Part shown: positions 1 through 11,039 of the stretch, one piece after another | How positions within the stretch are numbered: the first letter of the stretch is position 1 | Layout: each line of letters begins with the position of its first letter | Source of the DNA: Glossina fuscipes | Lineage: Eukaryota > Arthropoda > Insecta > Diptera > Glossinidae | Direction: 5' to 3' | Assembly (NCBI RefSeq): GCF_014805625.2 | Contig: NW_023998414.1 | Span: 38,388,148 to 38,452,147, forward strand | DNA length: 64,000 bases | Position numbers and translations under genes: made by a program | The notes under the pieces: model-generated | Told to the model about the DNA's origin: nothing | The model's input: only the letters and a program-made list of their open reading frames with translations | The model's database searches: none

Positions 1-1186
1 TATAGGGTAAGTTTGCGGGGTCATCTGTAACACCTGAAAACAGTTGAGATAGGCCACACATTATTATATAGGATGATTCAGAATCATGCTCTGAATCATA
101 TTAATTTTGTTTTTCTCTCTGTCTATCTGTCCATTTAGTTTTATTTTGTTCTACAGGCAGGTCGTAATTTTTTTGAGATATCTGCATGAAATTTTTGGAC
201 TTGTACGTGTTTTGCTACAAAGACGAACGCTGTTGAAAATAGTTCGTATTCGGCAATTTTTTCGATCATTTCCCGTAACATAAGGTCTTACTTTGATAGC
301 TCATTATGTGAAATAGTTGTGTAATTTTTAATTTTAATTTCGAACATAATAAATTTTCATCGGATGTAGGAATTTTTTAAATCCGCTGCCATAAAACCGT
401 TCCTAGGGAAACTGAAGCAATTTTCAATATTTTTTGCTGAAAATTCATTCATAAATTGATGCTTCATTTGCCAAATCGATTAATTCCATAAAACAAGAAG
501 TTGAGAAATATGATAAAATATTATAAATAAATTATTTATTATTCAGTGGCGAAAACGATTTTGTCATTTAGTGGTGTTCATACTTATTATTAGAGAAATT
601 CGTTTTGAATATTGTACAGTTAGGAGCTCATGAACTATTTGATATTAAAATTTAATAAAATTCCAAAAATGGAGTTAATCGATTTGACAAGTGAAGCATT
701 CAAATATCATATGATCTAGAAATTCACTTTATCGAACTTGGAGCATGTAGGCTTATTTTTTCAATTTCGATCCATATAAGAATTCTGATGAAAAACAAGT
801 CTTTATATGCCGAGAAGGGGTAATTTTTAATATTTTATGATGAAAACTTGTCTTTAGTAAGTTAACCATAGGGTATTCGAAACAGATAGACCACCGTCAT
901 TGAATCAAAGCCTTGCATTGCGTCAAAGTCTAATTTGTGGTTTGTTATGACGGAAGCAGCTGGAAAATAATAAGATCTTCGACAAGTACATTGAGTTCGT
1001 CAAATTTAGGTCACATTGACGTTTAAGGTTTCTCCAATATGAGGGCTTGCAAGAAGACTACGCGGTTATGTAAAATATGGTATAATTTTTTATGTATTTT
1101 TAGGAGAATGAATGAATGTCTACTTAGGCAAAATAGTGTAGGGTATCTAAAGGCCGAACTTATCTGACTACGGCATTCTTACTTGT
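1..1186 (+). mobile_element. DINE-1/INE-1-like repeat, cut by window start
   Basis: The copy starts at the window edge just inside the usual 5' TATACCC block (bases 1-8 read TATAGGGT). The diagnostic GATTCAGAATCATGCTCTGAATC block lies near 80-105 and the CTGTCTATCTGTCC block near 118-135. It ends with a GTGTAGGGTATCTAAAGGCC tract near 1,137-1,156 and an ACTTGT terminus near 1,181. This matches the layout of INE-1/DINE-1 elements, which are non-autonomous Helitron/Helentron relatives of flies. It is longer than the 57.3-kb copy, so it probably carries insertions. No coding capacity is seen. Confidence 0.6.
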
Positions 1187-1446
1187 ATTCTGCTAGAATC
1201 AGAAAACAAGTTATTTACCTTCTTTTCTTTTAACAAAGCAAATTTGATGGAACTTTTCGATATTCAATATTTAATTAAATTAATTAATTGATCTAATTTA
1301 CAATAGTAAATCAGTGATACAATAAAACTACAAACCTTTTAAAATCCAATCAATGGGAATTATTATATATATATAACACTTGAAAAGGATTACTTAAAGC
1401 ATACCATCGCTTAAAATTTGGAGAATGAAAGTAATATAGTAAGTAA

Positions 1447-2085
1447 TCAAGTGTGATAAGTAAATCGCGATTCGAAATGTGAAAGCGCGATTATGATCCC
1501 TTCAAAATCAAAAGCATTTATAGTCGATTTTATATTATTACCTAAGCCTATACCATAGCTATTGGAATGTTCTGCTAAAATAAGATGTGTAGGCCTTTGA
1601 TATTCAACAAAAACGTCAGCCTTTCCTGCTTCTAATGAAACCGTATGTAGTCTATTATATAAAAGTTAAATGGACGGGATCTTTCAACAAAAGTTGTCAT
1701 TTTTAATCGATCATCCGAATAGATCGTCATGATAGACGGCACCATCCTGGCAAAAATTCCTTGTATCCACATCGATTGTATCAATTAAAGACCACAAAAA
1801 AAAAAAAGAAAGCTTATCAATATCGTTCAGAAAAGCACCCATTCACCGCCAGCATCTTCAAAAAGCTTCTGCCCGAAAATTGTCACGCGTAGCAGTTAAA
1901 AATTCGTTATGATCGATTATTTGCTTTAGGCTTTCGAAGATCTCGATGCAATAGCTTTGCTTGTTTAAACCGAAAATAAATTCCTTTTATATTCAGAACC
2001 ATTCTGTTTGAAGAGTCAAGACAATAAGATCAGTTTAAGTATTCGCGGCATCAATCCAATCAGTGAATGTATCTGGAAAGATCTC
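1447..2085 (-). pseudogene. decayed reading frame of unknown identity
   Basis: Read on the minus strand, one frame runs 213 codons from 2,085 to a TGA at 1,447-1,449. It has eight internal stops (three TAA, five TGA) and no frame change. The last 72 codons (1,450-1,665) are fully open and include the motifs KADVFVEYQRP, LILAEHSNSYGIGLGNN and FDFEGIIIALSHFESRF. An earlier piece contains IFPDTFTDWIDAAN and CIEIFESLKQIIDHNEFL. The composition looks like a real protein rather than translated AT-rich spacer. A minus-strand AG acceptor directly precedes the first codon. I do not recognise the family. It could be a dead host gene, an old inserted gene or chance. Confidence 0.38.
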
Positions 2086-2509
2086 CTAATTATTTATTCA
2101 ATGAAATTTGAAATGACATCTCTTGTCATTGTTATTGGAAGATAGTATCTTTTGCATCGATATTTAGGATAGAACTAGGATTTTATTAAAAACTTTGCTA
2201 CAGATTGTACATAATTCTAAGCATGATATCGTGCATAATAAGCTGCGTATATATTTTTAATCGTTCTTTTCAACTTCGGAAGCTTTGGAGATTTGAAGAG
2301 AAGAACGGAACACAAAGGAAGATAAGTAACTGCGATCACAAGTCTCTTCTCAAGGTTTCATTTTTTTTTTTTTTTTGTTTTTTAGGATAACATGAAAAAA
2401 GGTTTTTGCAAAATTACGATTTTGAAAGTATAAATAATAATAATGTATATAATATATAGGTTAATCATTTCGTGGGTGATAACTTTGGCAATCATCTGTT
2501 AGTAACATA

Positions 2510-2820
2510 TCTAAAACAGAACTATTATCCAGGTTATCGTATGTTTAATGCAATAATCATTCAACAATCGTTGAACGTGTTAGAAGATTAAAGACTTATG
2601 ATATAATATTTTAGCTGAGCGCACTGTAGGCAAAATTGTGAAGAAATTTGAAGAAATTGGTTTGTAATAGATTCATCAAATCCCGCACGTTCGCCCAGAA
2701 ATATTTCTGCTGCTAGTGAAAGTATCGAAGAACATTCAAATTTATCCATTGCATGGCATGCACGTCAATTGGCTTCATCTTACGGCACATTATTCCGTAA
2801 TTATATATTTATGGATACGA
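2510..2820 (+). pseudogene. Tc1/mariner-superfamily (IS630/Tc3-like) transposase remnant
   Basis: Plus-strand frames give a helix-turn-helix-like stretch, AERTVGKIVKKFEEIGL (about 2,617-2,667). After two stops and a frame change comes NISAASESIEEHSNLSI, then ARQLASSYGTLFR (about 2,701-2,802). These match the N-terminal DNA-binding half of a common insect IS630/Tc3-like transposase family (typical pattern NIxAVxESVxExPNLSIxxRAQxLGLSYGTLWRIL). The catalytic half is missing and the end runs into a poly-A tract at 2,820-2,850. Family placement is by motif memory, not by a search. Confidence 0.55.
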
Positions 2821-2859
2821 AAAAAAAAATTAAAAAAAAAAAAAAAAAAAAGACTAAAA

Positions 2860-4120
2860 CTATCTCATGCAACATAATTAAGATTTCAAAGCAAAGGTCT
2901 GATGAATGTGTTTTGTTGTGCTTGTAAAACTAAGGCGCAAAGTTACATTGTATAATATATTCATTAGTAAAGTAATGCGTTATGAAAACATATTTTTTGT
3001 TTTTTTTTTGTTTGTTAAGTTTTTTATTTTTAAAAATTTAGATAAAGAGATGAGAAATGCTCGCTCGGTCTTTTCATTATTCATATGTCTGCTGGCTAAC
3101 CTAAGACATAAAGATTAATGTAATTCATATTTGTTCTTGTGTCCTTTACATATTTACAGTGAAAATGCCATAGTTAGAGCTTGAAGGTATGTCAATGCAA
3201 TTCGTTGGCATTTAAAACTAATTTGTATTTTTGAGTTCAAAACCAATGCTTGCCTGCACTTGCATACGGTTTATTGTTGTTGTAAAAGGCATGTAAAACT
3301 ACTTTTAGTTTTTCGTTTTTCATTTTTCATTCATAAAAACTGCAAATAAAATTTTTCTCTTGTTTCTGTTTTTTTTTTTTTTTTTCTTTTTTGCCCCGTT
3401 TAAGTTTTGAATAAATGCATAAGAAATAAAAGTAAAAAGGAAAAGTTAATTTTCTCCTTACATCGAATCTTTGCTTGCCCATCATTTTTAATCTAATGCA
3501 TAACACTAGCATCACAAAATATTTTATTAATAGTGTGCTTAAAGGACGATAGAATTCATTTTTAACTTTATTAATATACAAACGCTGTGATGTAAAAATT
3601 TTTTTTTTTTTTAAGATTTCGGTCTACTCACAATCATAATTGTTTTCTTGTCAAAGTTTTAGGTTATTCTGATTTGCTAAGGATTTGTACAAAAAGTTTT
3701 CGTATTTGTTAGTTTTACTATTTCACTTCTTATGAACTTAAGTCATTGACAAAACTTCTGGCAGATTTCAGTTTTCCATCTAAACTTTTGTCTTAATAAG
3801 CATTTCAACAAGACATGAGGCAAATATATGAACGGTTAGACAGATGCCAGAGGCAGAGAACGTTAATGCTCCAAAATGTTTGCTTTTTATGAAATTTAAC
3901 ATTTGTAGCCTTTTTAAAAAAATGTAGAAGACTACGTCCTAATTTGTGTTGCAGATTAGAAAAACCAAGCGTAAAAACTAATGAGTATATGGAAAGCAAA
4001 TTCTATGTTTTTGCCCAAAGAAAATACTTTAAAATTCTCTGTTGGCAAAAATCATGAAATAAAACATGTAACAGCATTATATTCCATTGAACTTCCTACG
4101 CTTCTTTGCTTAATATAGTT
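2860..4120. other. no gene seen, AT-rich spacer
   Basis: This stretch holds poly-T and poly-A runs (near 3,000, 3,369 and 3,600) and short reading frames rich in F, K and I that are explained by base composition. I see no transposon motif or splice-flanked coding segment. Confidence 0.5.
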
Positions 4121-4129
4121 CTTGACGAC

Positions 4130-4262
4130 TTTTCAAAATAGAGGTGTGGCCGATCTGAAACATTTTCAATAGCTTACATCGTTGTACGAAATTTCGTCAA
4201 AATACCCAAGAAATATAGGAAAACAATACAGACAGATGGACGGACAAGTTAAAATCATTCAC
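4130..4262 (-). mobile_element. DINE-like repeat fragment
   Basis: A minus-oriented piece carrying GGCCGATCTGAAACATTTTC, the ATTTCGTCAAAATA block and ACAGACAGATGGACGGAC, each with a counterpart in the full-length copy at 57,269-58,041. Both ends are missing. Confidence 0.5.
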
Positions 4263-4269
4263 TTATTTC

Positions 4270-5100
4270 TTAACTTCTTTTGACTGTTGTACAGGTTGCA
4301 GGCCTGATAATTTTCAAATTTAATTTATATATTATACGTATGTACATATATATGTATAAACAGGTATCATCTTTTTTTATTTTTTATTTATTTATTTTTG
4401 TTTTTTTTTGTTGTTTTTTTTTGTTTTTTTGTTCGCCAAACTCTATTATAATACATAGATAGTATGTATGTATGTACATGCATTGTCTAATACCGTAACG
4501 CGATTATTATAAATTGACATTCAATTGGAAAAACTCACTTGATTAAATGAAATTATTTAAATAATTTGAAAATATTCCCACATAAGTATCATAAAACCAT
4601 CTAAATGGTTTATGAATGAAACTTTATACGTCGGATAATATTTTGGTTTCTAAATAATCAATAATGAAAGCATTGACTTACGTTGAATCGATGTAATGCA
4701 TTTAAAATCCATTATTATGCTCAGCTTGTTATAAATTTTTTACAATTCACTTAAAAAGCTAATGTGGTCAGCTTAGATATAATTATATTTACTTAATTTG
4801 TCCTAACATACAATGCTTTACAATATTTCTATGTATTCATTAGTTTCAAATATATTAACTTGAGAAACGAAAGATATCCATTTTATTGGTTATTACACGA
4901 GTATAGAGAGTTTATCACAGAATTGGTACAGAAACAGAGAAACAAATCTATACCATCCCCTATATATATATATGTAAATATCTGTAAATTTTTCACTCAT
5001 ATAAGATGATAATTGCGTCCGTCCTGAGGTAAAAAATTGAATATCTCCCAGGAACCAATCAAGCCAAGCGCATTTTCAACTCAATGTAATTAACGACAGC
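4270..5100. other. no gene seen
   Basis: AT-rich spacer with short (TA) and T-rich runs (4,320-4,435 and 4,962-4,974). Nothing coding is supported. Confidence 0.45.
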
Positions 5101-5116
5101 TTCGAATTCGAAATAA

Positions 5117-5136
5117 TGTGTGTGTGTGTGTGTGTG
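5117..5136. repeat. (TG)n microsatellite
   Basis: Ten uninterrupted TG units followed by imperfect TATGTGTGTAGG. Confidence 0.95.
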
Positions 5137-5769
5137 TATGTGTGTAGGTGTATAGATGGTTCCAAGTAAGACTGTATTCCTATAAGTTAACGAAATGCGT
5201 AGTTGATTAACTCATTCAGTTCCTGATTGTTTGATTGGCTCAAAAGCTGCTTAAAATGTTTAAGGCGAAATATGTAACTGCGGCTTTCCATCAGTTTCGT
5301 GAACTGTATTGGGAATGTTCATTCGGTGAAAATTTCAAAAAATTACCTTTAACATGTTCAAGTAATATATTTATTACCCTACATCGTTTGTGAAGCAACG
5401 ATGAATGTTACGTCGCAAATCGCAAATTTCGAGATATTTTAATGAATTCGGATGAATGTGTGTGTATGCCAATAAAATTGAATTGGATTGAAACATTTCT
5501 ACGAGCACTCTCCGTTTAAACTTTGATATTTTTGAAATTTCTCGAAAAAAATTCGCTAAGCAATAGTGCTTCGTCTCACTAAATTTACGTGAAAAAGTTG
5601 AATCGGACGAAAGCCCTCATACGCGCATGCGTATGATATGCAAGTCTTTGAATGGTAAAAATAGCGGCCATAATAAACAATATCTGTAGCAAGTATGGGT
5701 CCCATACGTCTATTTTGTCGACCTGCGCATATTATATCTTTCACTCAAATGATATTTTATTTAACGAAA

Positions 5770-5832
5770 ATAAATGAAGCGCCTTATTAGGCAAAATGGT
5801 GTAAGGTCAACTATAATGTTTTTATTGGTTTT
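5770..5832 (+). mobile_element. 3' end of a DINE-like copy
   Basis: TTAGGCAAAATGGTGTAAGG followed by CAACTATAATGTTTTTATTG resembles the 3' ends of the other plus-strand copies (compare 1,120-1,186 and 7,265-7,315), with the hairpin partly deleted. It directly abuts the next element. How far this copy extends upstream is unclear. Confidence 0.45.
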
Positions 5833-5837
5833 TTGTT

Positions 5838-6614
5838 TTTATATCCCAGCACCGAAGGTCGAGGGGTATATTCATTTTATCAAAACATTTGGAACGCTCG
5901 GTAGGAAACATTAGAGATCCCACAAAGTATATATACATAATCTTCTAATTCTAAATCGATTTAAATATGTCCGTCGGTCCGTCTGTATAAAACTATCGAT
6001 TTCAAATTTGTCAAAAACTGTGAAAAATCTTTCACAAAGGTTGTTGTTGAAAATGAGGCAAATTGGTTGAAGGAGACGCCCACAGCATCACGCAAACTGA
6101 TAACGTCTCCCTGGTTTTCAAAAGAAATAAAAAATTGGCTTTTGCTCATTACTGCGATGCCCTAGCACCTGTACAAAGATGGAAAAAATTCACCACGCCT
6201 ACCCAATATTATAGTGTATCAAAATTTAAACTTTTTTTTCAATGCTTCCGTGAGGTGCGGCAACGAGCTTCAAAAACCCCATAAAGGGTATCAAGTCTTG
6301 GTCAGTTCCATATTTGGCATGCACGATATCTGTCCATCTTTCCGTCTACGCAACTGTGTAGTATCTATGGTAAACATTCTCCGATTTGCGAAAATTAAGT
6401 GACCCAGACTTTTCCAAAAACGCCTCTACAACGCCCACATGCCTATGCCTAGGCGCGGAAAAGTTTTATTTTGAAAATAAAAACAAATCAATTGTGCGCA
6501 CTCCATATTACAAATTATGAGAACTTAGGTCTTTTATTTTTCTTGTCTTTTTCGAGATAACACTGACGGGTATAAGAGATTCGGTTACCACCGAACATCA
6601 TTTTCATACTTGTT
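5838..6614 (+). mobile_element. Helentron/DINE-like element, GCCACGCCC-type subfamily
   Basis: It starts with TTTATATCCCAGCACCGAAGG and its inverted echo, then carries GTCCGTCGGTCCGTCTGT (5,970-5,987), CACGCCTACCCAATATTATA and CAACGCCCACATGCC. It ends GGGTATAAGAGATTCGGTTA with the stem TTCGGT/ACCGAA and a terminal CTTGTT at 6,609-6,614. This is the layout of INE-1-type Helentron derivatives: subterminal inverted repeats, a 3' hairpin and CTTGTT. Related copies lie at 47.2, 46.0 and 61.2 kb. Short reading frames inside it are not genes. Confidence 0.65.
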
Positions 6615-6942
6615 CTTTCTTTTTAGAAAGGCGAGACATTTCTTCAAATTCAACACGTAACGCTTGATTGCTTATCTGAATTAGTACGAAATTTCTAATT
6701 CTCGTTAAGGTATCAACAGAAGGACTTAAATAAACATATGAAGCAACATTATGTGTGATGTGTCTTAATATTATCTTCAAATTTAAATTTAATTTGATTT
6801 TAATTATTCCTTAATTCATTTGATATCTTAATGAAGAAATAAATAAGTGAAATAAATCTTTATTAAAGCAAAAGCAAAAAACATTTTCATGCAAGCATTG
6901 CTCATATATTTTGTTAATAGGTTCGAAGTACTTTGTTTCCTT

Positions 6943-7315
6943 TTTTATACGCTACTTTTTCTGGTACAAGGATGTATTGACTTTGTGCAGATGTATGCAA
7001 CATCCAGAAGGAGTTGAGATAGACTCAAATAGAACGATTCAGAATCACTATGAACCGGTTAAACTTTGTCCGTCCATCTGTCCATTTTGTTTTCTTTTTT
7101 TTCAAATCGTAATTTTTGTAATATTTTTTTAACCCCTTTTCGGCCCAAGCACGAACATTATTAAAAATCGTTTCGATCGGAGCAGTTTTTCCAATACAAC
7201 GCCTTTGCAGAGTCGTTATAGGAATAGCTCTAGAATAGGAATAGGTCTAGAGTGGTAGAGTGGTAGCGTATTTAATGATGGACCGTCGCCAATTATAGCG
7301 ATTTTTACTTGTTTT
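6943..7315 (+). mobile_element. DINE-like element, short form
   Basis: TTTTATACGC start, ATGCAACATCCAGAAGGAG, GATTCAGAATCACTATG and TTGTCCGTCCATCTGTCC blocks, then GCGTATTTAATGATGGACCG and the terminus GATTTTTACTTGTTTTT. The interior is shortened relative to the 57.3-kb copy. A small local duplication (TAGGAATAGCTCTAGAATAG) sits near 7,220-7,240. Confidence 0.65.
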
Positions 7316-7329
7316 TCTTTTCTTTTTTT

Positions 7330-8900
7330 TTTGTTTGCAAATAATTTAAATGCACAGAGTTTAGAGATGAAACTTTTAGTCGAATATTTAACATTATTCT
7401 CTGTAGGCTAAAATTCTGAAGAAATTTATTTACATAAGTGGCAGTTTAATAGCACTGATGACTACGAATTGATGAAAAGAATTTTGACTTCTCAAGGATC
7501 AACATTTTTTTAAAATTATTTAATATGACAACTAGATATACCTAGGCTAACGCCTATGTTTTTTTGATGAAAAGAAAAACAAAAAAAAAAAAAACTCGAT
7601 CGGAGATGTGCATCAAAGTTTATTAAAATTTTTCATGTATTTTCTGCAATAGCTGCTGCTACAACTCATCAAATTCTCAGTTGTTTATCTACATCCCCAG
7701 AGCAACAAAAAAAAAAAAAAAAAAGGAGGAAAGGTTAATAAGGCTTAGAAGGAATTAGAAAAGTTGCGTAAGTTTGCAACTCATTTAGGATTTTCGCGAA
7801 AGTAAATGTTATCCTAGTTTTCTTCTCAGACTAAAAATACTTAGCATTAATCTCTGAATGAAATGTGAAACAATCTCGATTACATTCGATTCGATTTCAA
7901 TCGATGAGTTATTATCAACTCAATCTGTGCTTTCCACACTCATGATGATGACAATGACAAGAATTGGTTCTGGGTTAAATAGTTTTTTTCCTTACGCAAT
8001 TTGTATTCTGCTGGAAAAATGGGAAAAGTTGTTGCCAGTGATAGACTATAGTTTAAATAAGGAATCTCCTCCTATTAATGATTTTTCCTTTTCTTAGTGA
8101 AATTATGTTCAATTTAAATTAGAAAATTAGTAAATATATTATGTCGCATTTACTTCTTAACAACATACGTTGCTTATCTATTGCTCATAGATTGCATAAC
8201 GCAACTTCCTTCTAAATCTTTTATTTGCTGCTGATGGTCGTAAGAATTTTAGCCACACAGCAATTCATTAAATTCAAATTTAATGTATTTGCTATTTTTA
8301 TTTAAATAGACAGAGATAGAGTTATGCATTTTATGAGGTCCCCAATGAGACGTTTTAAAGGTGGGTAGAAAAATTCAATTTCTGCCAGAATGTACATAAA
8401 TGTGCTTGTGCGGGCGTTAAAATTTTAATTGAATGAATAAGGAATTTTTATTACTTTACATTGTGTGTGTTCACCGTGCCAACCGACAATGACACTGGCA
8501 TGTTAATTTGTTTACATCGTTCACACATATCTGATAAATTTCTATCAAAAGCATTATTACATTTTGCTACGATTTACCTATGGCTATTTCGTTTTTTTTT
8601 TTGTTTATACTGACGTATACAAACTAACGGAACTTCAACAATGTCTAAGAGAAGGAGAAAAAATTTTATTACCCAAAAAAAAAAAAAAAAAAAGAATATT
8701 TAAGAAATGGAATGCAATCAATATGGATTAGATTCATGTAATCCGTGCCTAATATTTTTTAGACTATCAAATATTGATCAATAATAAAAATGTGATTTTA
8801 ATCCAATGACTAACAAACAGATTGAGAATTAATGAAAAACAACGTGTTTTACTATATATCCAAGACGATAAGTATAAGGCGATAGATAATAAAAAAAAAG
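7330..8900. other. no gene seen, AT-rich spacer
   Basis: Poly-A tracts near 7,580, 7,707 and 8,676 dominate. Reading frames here (for example 7,858-8,097) have no recognisable motif. Confidence 0.45.
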
Positions 8901-8959
8901 AAAAAGGTTCATTCTAAAATTGTTGTTGTTGTTGCATTAAATCCTTTCATATATAGTGC

Positions 8960-8960
<1 letters not shown>

Positions 8961-8990
<30 letters not shown>
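8961..8990. repeat. (AC)n microsatellite
   Basis: Fifteen AC units followed by an ATACATAC tail. Confidence 0.95.
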
Positions 8991-8995
<5 letters not shown>

Positions 8996-9639
8996 TACAC
9001 ATTAACGAACATAAATTTTTTTTACCCTTAAAGCGGTTTATTGGTAATTCGTGTGCGGTTAGTGCAGGGAAGAGGAAAGAGAGAGAGAGAGAAGAGAGAG
9101 AAAACAAATGAGAATTTTTTGTGTTTCTTTTTTTTTTTTTTTTGCATCAACCTTCTGGTTGAATTAAAAATTACCTACCACGCCCGGTAAGTATATTTTT
9201 TATTTACGTTACGGTTTTTTTACACATCGTTAACTATATACAATTTAAGGAAAAGTTAAATTTCATTTCCCTTTTAAACGAATTTACTCGATAATAGTAC
9301 GACGAGAAAAATGAGAAAAAAATGAAAAAAGTTTCAAATTTAACATTTTGCTTCAACACATTATTGTCAATAAAATTATTGCCTTGATTGACTGATTGTT
9401 TCGTTTTCGTTGCGCACATATTTCACAACACAAACTTGGCCTTGGTCGAAAATTACGGAATTATTGTAAGGTATTAATTAAAATCGTTTTTATAGAAAAT
9501 GTTTATAAGAATTGGCGAAATGTTTGTAGAAACTTTCGTGGCGTCTGCGACGTGCTAGAGACATTCGTTTTTTCTTTGCAGCTTCTTTTAACTATCTGTC
9601 AGCTTGACGCTGATTTGAATTAAAATTACATAGGACTCG

Positions 9640-10400
9640 GATTAGCGGATTTGTTGTTGTCACTATTGCAAATGTGAAGATGAATTTAGTATACACTCAT
9701 GCTTTAGCAGTGATTATGAAAAATGAATGGCACACATACTCTAGCTTGTGTAAAAGGACGAAGCGACCAATGAGCTTATTACTAATGTAATGGTAGAGTA
9801 ATTGTTTGTAAATCTATTACATATTCTTCTATACTTATATGCTTCTAAAATGCACTGAGCATATACGTGCAGTGAGTACATACTTGCGGATCTAAATACG
9901 TATATATATGTATGTACACATATGTCTATATATTAGGTATATAAATATGAAACCCGATTATGCTTACAGATGTTTCTAACACAGTGTGTAGGGGACTGCT
10001 TAGATATATGGAAACAATAATCAGTCACAAGGTCTGGCACACACACCGCAACGCGAATATGCATTTTCTAAAAACGAAAACGTCGAGTTTTATGCCAATT
10101 AAAAAAGTATTCGTTGTTAGCATTTTTTCCTTGTAAAAAAAAACCTTTTCGTGGATCCATTTTGATAGTCCCAGGCAATAATAATTCATATCAAGATCGA
10201 GGCCTATTATGCGCATTGATTGCGCAAATGAATCGCTTTGACAATAAGACGACATCCTGTGTTAAGTCGGATGAGAAGAGTGCGGCCTGCAATTCGCTAA
10301 TAAAGTCTGGTCATTAATACCACTTAACGCTGCTAATTTTAGAACAAAAATACCTTTTCAACAACAAATGTACAGAATATTGTGGAGGAATGTTCATCAA
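9640..10400. other. no gene seen
   Basis: AT-rich spacer with (TA)-rich patches near 9,900-9,960. Overlapping short reading frames on both strands at 10,025-10,317 show no motif I can place. Confidence 0.4.
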
Positions 10401-10469
10401 CAGTATTTTTGCTTTGCCCGGACAATGCAAAACATAGTTTTTTTTTTTACATTATGTTGTATGTATTGC

Positions 10470-10695
10470 GACCAATAACAAAAAAACGAGCGAAATATCA
10501 AAAAAGGCAACACAAGTTCATCACAACACTGAAACCGATTCCCGATAAATTCGAAACATTTACCCGAGAAGTATGGCTCAGCCATACTCTTTCGATGATC
10601 AATTGTTAAGCAAAACGGCAAATCGGGCAAATTTGTAGAGACGTGGCATATAAAAATTTGCCAGGCAGATGGTGATCACTGGCGCAGGGCTATAC
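10470..10695 (+). pseudogene. mariner transposase C-terminal remnant
   Basis: The frame beginning near 10,480 reads KKRAKYQKRQHKF, close to the KRPEYQKRQHKV segment that precedes the second catalytic Asp in Mos1-type mariners. About 130 bases later (10,627-10,697) an RRGI-KFARQMVITGAGLYF-like segment matches the conserved mariner C-terminus (RRGIHKLPxRWxxV...DGxYF). The HDNARPH and PSDYHLF motifs are lost or scrambled, so it is internally deleted and dead. Confidence 0.45.
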
Positions 10696-10982
10696 TTCAA
10701 GTAAAATCTATTTTTTTTTTGCCCTCTTCAAATATTATAAATGTGTATTTGCTATACAAAAATTCCGGTTTCATATTTATATACCAATATAAGCATGTAT
10801 ATATGCATGTGGATATGTATGCATGCATATAATAGAAATCCTTTTCTGCTGTGTAAACAACTTTTATGCCAGTTGTTAATGTAAAAGCTCAGTACGGTTG
10901 GCCTGTCATTTTGGAGGAATATTGTATGCGTAAAAACATGTCCACATTTTTGTTTACATAGGCGGCATTTAAATGAAGTTAG

Positions 10983-10984
<2 letters not shown>

Positions 10985-11028
<44 letters not shown>
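10985..11028. repeat. poly-A run of 44
   Basis: An uninterrupted run of 44 A, the longest homopolymer in the window. It may be a retroposon tail, but no body is recognisable upstream. Its length is probably unreliable in an assembly. Confidence 0.9.
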
Positions 11029-11030
<2 letters not shown>

Positions 11031-11039
11031 AGGGTTAAT

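Noticed and set aside
5625..5640. CG-rich near-palindrome around ACGCGCATGCGT
   Set aside because: Not a perfect palindrome and not repeated elsewhere in the window; no function can be supported.
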